A stretch of 64,000 nucleotides of DNA from Variovorax sp. PBL-H6 (GTDB taxonomy: Bacteria > Pseudomonadota > Gammaproteobacteria > Burkholderiales > Burkholderiaceae_C): assembly GCF_901827155.1 (NCBI RefSeq), contig NZ_LR594659.1, positions 3,906,001 to 3,970,000 of the forward strand, read 5' to 3'. Positions 62,539 to 64,000 of the stretch are shown here, in pieces (position 1 is the stretch's first letter; the number at the start of each line of letters is the position of its first letter). A program made the translations under genes and the position numbers. The notes under the pieces are model-generated. The model did not search any database, was not told the DNA's origin, and saw only the letters and a program-made list of their open reading frames with translations.

Positions 62539-63593
62539 CGCGGAATCACCTTGTGTTCCTGCAACTCGCGCAGACGTTGCACAAAGACGCGATCGGTCTC
62601 GAGGCATTCATGGAACCCGGCGCGCCGGATCTTGCCGGTTTCGAGCAGCACGTCGTGCGACATCCGCAGCATGTAGTCCACCCATGCCCAATTGACGATC
62701 TTCGCGATGTCGATGCTGCGCAGGCCGTGCCGTTGCGCAATGCGATCCCACACGGCCTGCTGGTCGGGCATGACGTCCGCCAGGGGCATGGTCTTGGGCT
62801 CGGCCGCTTCCATGCCCAGACCCGCAGCGATCACCGGCCAGGTATTGCGCCAGCGCGCGGCATCGCCGTTCGCGACGTTGTAGGCCTGGTTGGCCGCCGC
62901 GTCGGCCTTCGCGGCCCAGCTTGCGGCCGCGCCGATCTGGTGGGCATCGGCGATCTGGTGCAAGGCATCGTAGGCACCTGCGCTGCCGGGAAATCGCAAC
63001 GGCAGCGCCAGCTCCTTGCAGACGGCAGCGTAGATGCCGACGCCCAGCACCAGATTCATCGGATTGCCGACCGCGAAGCCGGAGACGAACGGAGGTATCA
63101 GATTGACCCAGGACCATTCCTGCCCACGCTGCGCCTGGCGCAGGAAGTCCTCCTGGTCGTAGTAGAAATTGGGCGGCAGTTGCCGCGCATCCGTCTCGCG
63201 GCACGGCGTTTGCACAGCGCCCCACTGGATGCCGTAGAACTTGGCGCCGGTGACGAGCACCACCTTTTGCAGGTCCGATGCCGCGGCGCTCGCGGCCTCG
63301 ACAAGGTTGCGAAGCATGCCGAGATTGGGTGCGACTTCGGCCGACCGGCTCTCTGCCTGCTGGTAGGCGGCGTAGAAGACATGACTGATGGCCGCGTGCG
63401 GCGAAAGCGCCTTCCGGCAGGCCTGTGGATCCATCAGGTCGACCGCGATGCCCTCGGTCCCGGGTATGTCGCCGCCTCCCGAGCGTGAGGCGCAGAGAAC
63501 GCGCCAGCCGTCGGCTACGAGCCGCTGCGCGATGCCCGTCCCCACGATCCCGCTGGCACCTGCGACCAGCGCGACGGGTTGTTTGGATTGCAA
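62535..63593 (-). CDS. PRISE-like enone reductase (progesterone 5-beta-reductase family, atypical SDR)
   Basis: A 352-residue extended SDR. GASGIVG at residues 12-18 binds NADPH. TGAKFYGIQWGAVQTPCRE with the lysine and PNFYYDQEDFL with the tyrosine match the unusual catalytic pair of progesterone 5-beta-reductase/iridoid-synthase-type (PRISE) enzymes. These reduce the double bond of conjugated enones, including ring A of steroids and oxo-monoterpenes. It is the first gene of a three-gene operon. Operator site 13 precedes it. This enzyme supports an enone-containing ring substrate for the island. Confidence 0.85.
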   Translation of the reverse strand: MQSKQPVALVAGASGIVGTGIAQRLVADGWRVLCASRSGGGDIPGTEGIAVDLMDPQACRKALSPHAAISHVFYAAYQQAESRSAEVAPNLGMLRNLVEAASAAASDLQKVVLVTGAKFYGIQWGAVQTPCRETDARQLPPNFYYDQEDFLRQAQRGQEWSWVNLIPPFVSGFAVGNPMNLVLGVGIYAAVCKELALPLRFPGSAGAYDALHQIADAHQIGAAASWAAKADAAANQAYNVANGDAARWRNTWPVIAAGLGMEAAEPKTMPLADVMPDQQAVWDRIAQRHGLRSIDIAKIVNWAWVDYMLRMSHDVLLETGKIRRAGFHECLETDRVFVQRLRELQEHKVIPR

Positions 63594-63621
63594 GAAGATC
63601 TCCGATCGGACAGCAAATATG

Positions 63622-63636
63622 AATGGTTATACCATT
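63622..63636. promoter_or_regulatory. GntR/FadR-type operator (site 13)
   Basis: AATGGTTATACCATT is nearly a perfect palindrome (TGGTTATACCA core). It starts 29 bases upstream of the PRISE-like gene (63593, minus strand). Confidence 0.85.
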
Positions 63637-63647
63637 TCTAAAATCAA

Positions 63648-63676
63648 TTGACGACAGGACTTCAGCCGTGGACAAT
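63648..63676 (+). promoter_or_regulatory. Possible promoter of the Rieske oxygenase gene
   Basis: TTGACG at 63648-63653 and GACAAT at 63671-63676 are 17 bases apart. The -10 overlaps the first bases of operator site 14, similar to the arrangement at 18144 and 47245. Confidence 0.45.
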
Positions 63677-63689
63677 TGGTAGGACCAAA
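63675..63689. promoter_or_regulatory. GntR/FadR-type operator (site 14)
   Basis: ATTGGTAGGACCAAA has a full TGGTAGGACCA core. It lies 27-41 bases upstream of the Rieske gene at 63716. With site 13 this gap, like 18094-18280, carries one operator near each divergent gene. Confidence 0.82.
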
Positions 63690-63715
63690 CCGGTCAACCA
63701 GAACGCAAGAGAACC

Positions 63716-64000
63716 ATGCTCACTCACGAAGACAACGAAACACTGGTGCGCGTCTCGGCAGGCACCGCGATGGGGCAGTTGATGCGCCTCTACTGGATTC
63801 CGTTCCTGCCCTCGAAGGACCTTTCGCCCAACGGGCAGCCGCAGCGCGTGCGCCTGCTCGGCGAGGAACTGCTCGCCTTTCGCGACAGCGAGAACAGGGT
63901 CGGGCTGATCGATCACGCCTGCCCGCACCGCGGTGCCCCCCTGGTGTTCGGCCGCAACGAGGATTGCGGCGTGCGCTGCATCTATCACGGTTGGAAGTTC
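63716..64000 (+). CDS. Rieske [2Fe-2S] oxygenase, N-terminal part (cut by window edge)
   Basis: The first 95 residues of a Rieske non-haem iron oxygenase. CPH (C69, H71) and CIYH (C88, H91) form the CxH...CxxH ligands of the [2Fe-2S] cluster, with 16 residues between H71 and C88. The opening QLMRLYWIPFLPSKDL resembles phthalate 4,5-dioxygenase-type terminal oxygenases, which hydroxylate or demethylate rings and need a separate reductase. The catalytic iron domain and any partner genes lie beyond the window. Operator site 14 is directly upstream, so the island continues to the right. Confidence 0.9.
   Translation, partial: MLTHEDNETLVRVSAGTAMGQLMRLYWIPFLPSKDLSPNGQPQRVRLLGEELLAFRDSENRVGLIDHACPHRGAPLVFGRNEDCGVRCIYHGWKF

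Overview
The window is a GC-rich, densely packed stretch of chromosome-like DNA, most likely from a betaproteobacterium of the order Burkholderiales (a Variovorax-, Bordetella- or Cupriavidus-like organism). The main clue is seven orphan periplasmic receptors of the Bug/TctC family among catabolic genes, a pattern typical of that group. No rRNA, tRNA, CRISPR array, transposase, integrase or plasmid origin was seen, and no gene-free stretch exceeds 300 bases. Layout: positions 1-8358 hold two small modules with their own regulators. One is a MarR regulator beside a truncated flavoprotein dehydrogenase, a two-domain CoA-transferase, an acyl-CoA dehydrogenase and a shikimate-dehydrogenase-like protein. 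The other is a Gfo/Idh oxidoreductase, an IclR regulator and a TIM-barrel isomerase. From about 8.4 kb to the right edge there is one long catabolic island. It encodes a Baeyer-Villiger-type monooxygenase, a flavin reductase, three more flavoprotein dehydrogenases (two clearly 3-ketosteroid-dehydrogenase-like), and two thiolase/DUF35 pairs. It also has three single CaiB-type CoA-transferases or racemases plus one double-length one, an acyl-CoA synthetase, six short-chain or related reductases, several amidohydrolases and small EthD, NIPSNAP, SnoaL and cupin proteins. Transport is covered by an ABC importer, an MFS exporter, a multi-pass permease and seven Bug receptors. At the right edge a Rieske oxygenase starts. 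The unifying feature is a 15-bp palindrome of consensus WWTGGTnnnACCAWW. It occurs 14 times, and at least one copy lies in the promoter gap of nearly every transcription unit between 10.0 and 63.7 kb. It is absent from the first 8.4 kb. It matches the operator type known for FadR-subfamily GntR regulators (TNGTNNNACNA), and one FadR-type regulator gene lies in the island at 33934-34785 with a copy of the site in front of it. At several divergent gaps the site falls between or on recognisable -35 and -10 boxes, which suggests repression lifted by a pathway acyl-CoA or acid. How the genes may work together (inference): a substrate is imported by the ABC or Bug systems and made into a CoA thioester by the synthetase or CaiB transferases. 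It is then desaturated by KstD-like flavoproteins, oxygenated by the monooxygenase and Rieske enzymes, reduced or oxidised by SDR enzymes, and cleaved by the thiolase/DUF35 aldolase-like pairs and hydrolases. Such a tool kit resembles steroid or terpenoid breakdown, but the true substrate cannot be read from the sequence. Unusual proteins include a single-chain fusion of LivM, LivG and LivF, a flavin reductase fused to an FCD effector domain, a DUF35 protein that has lost all four zinc cysteines, an unrecognised protein made of two tandem repeats, and a decayed NIPSNAP gene.
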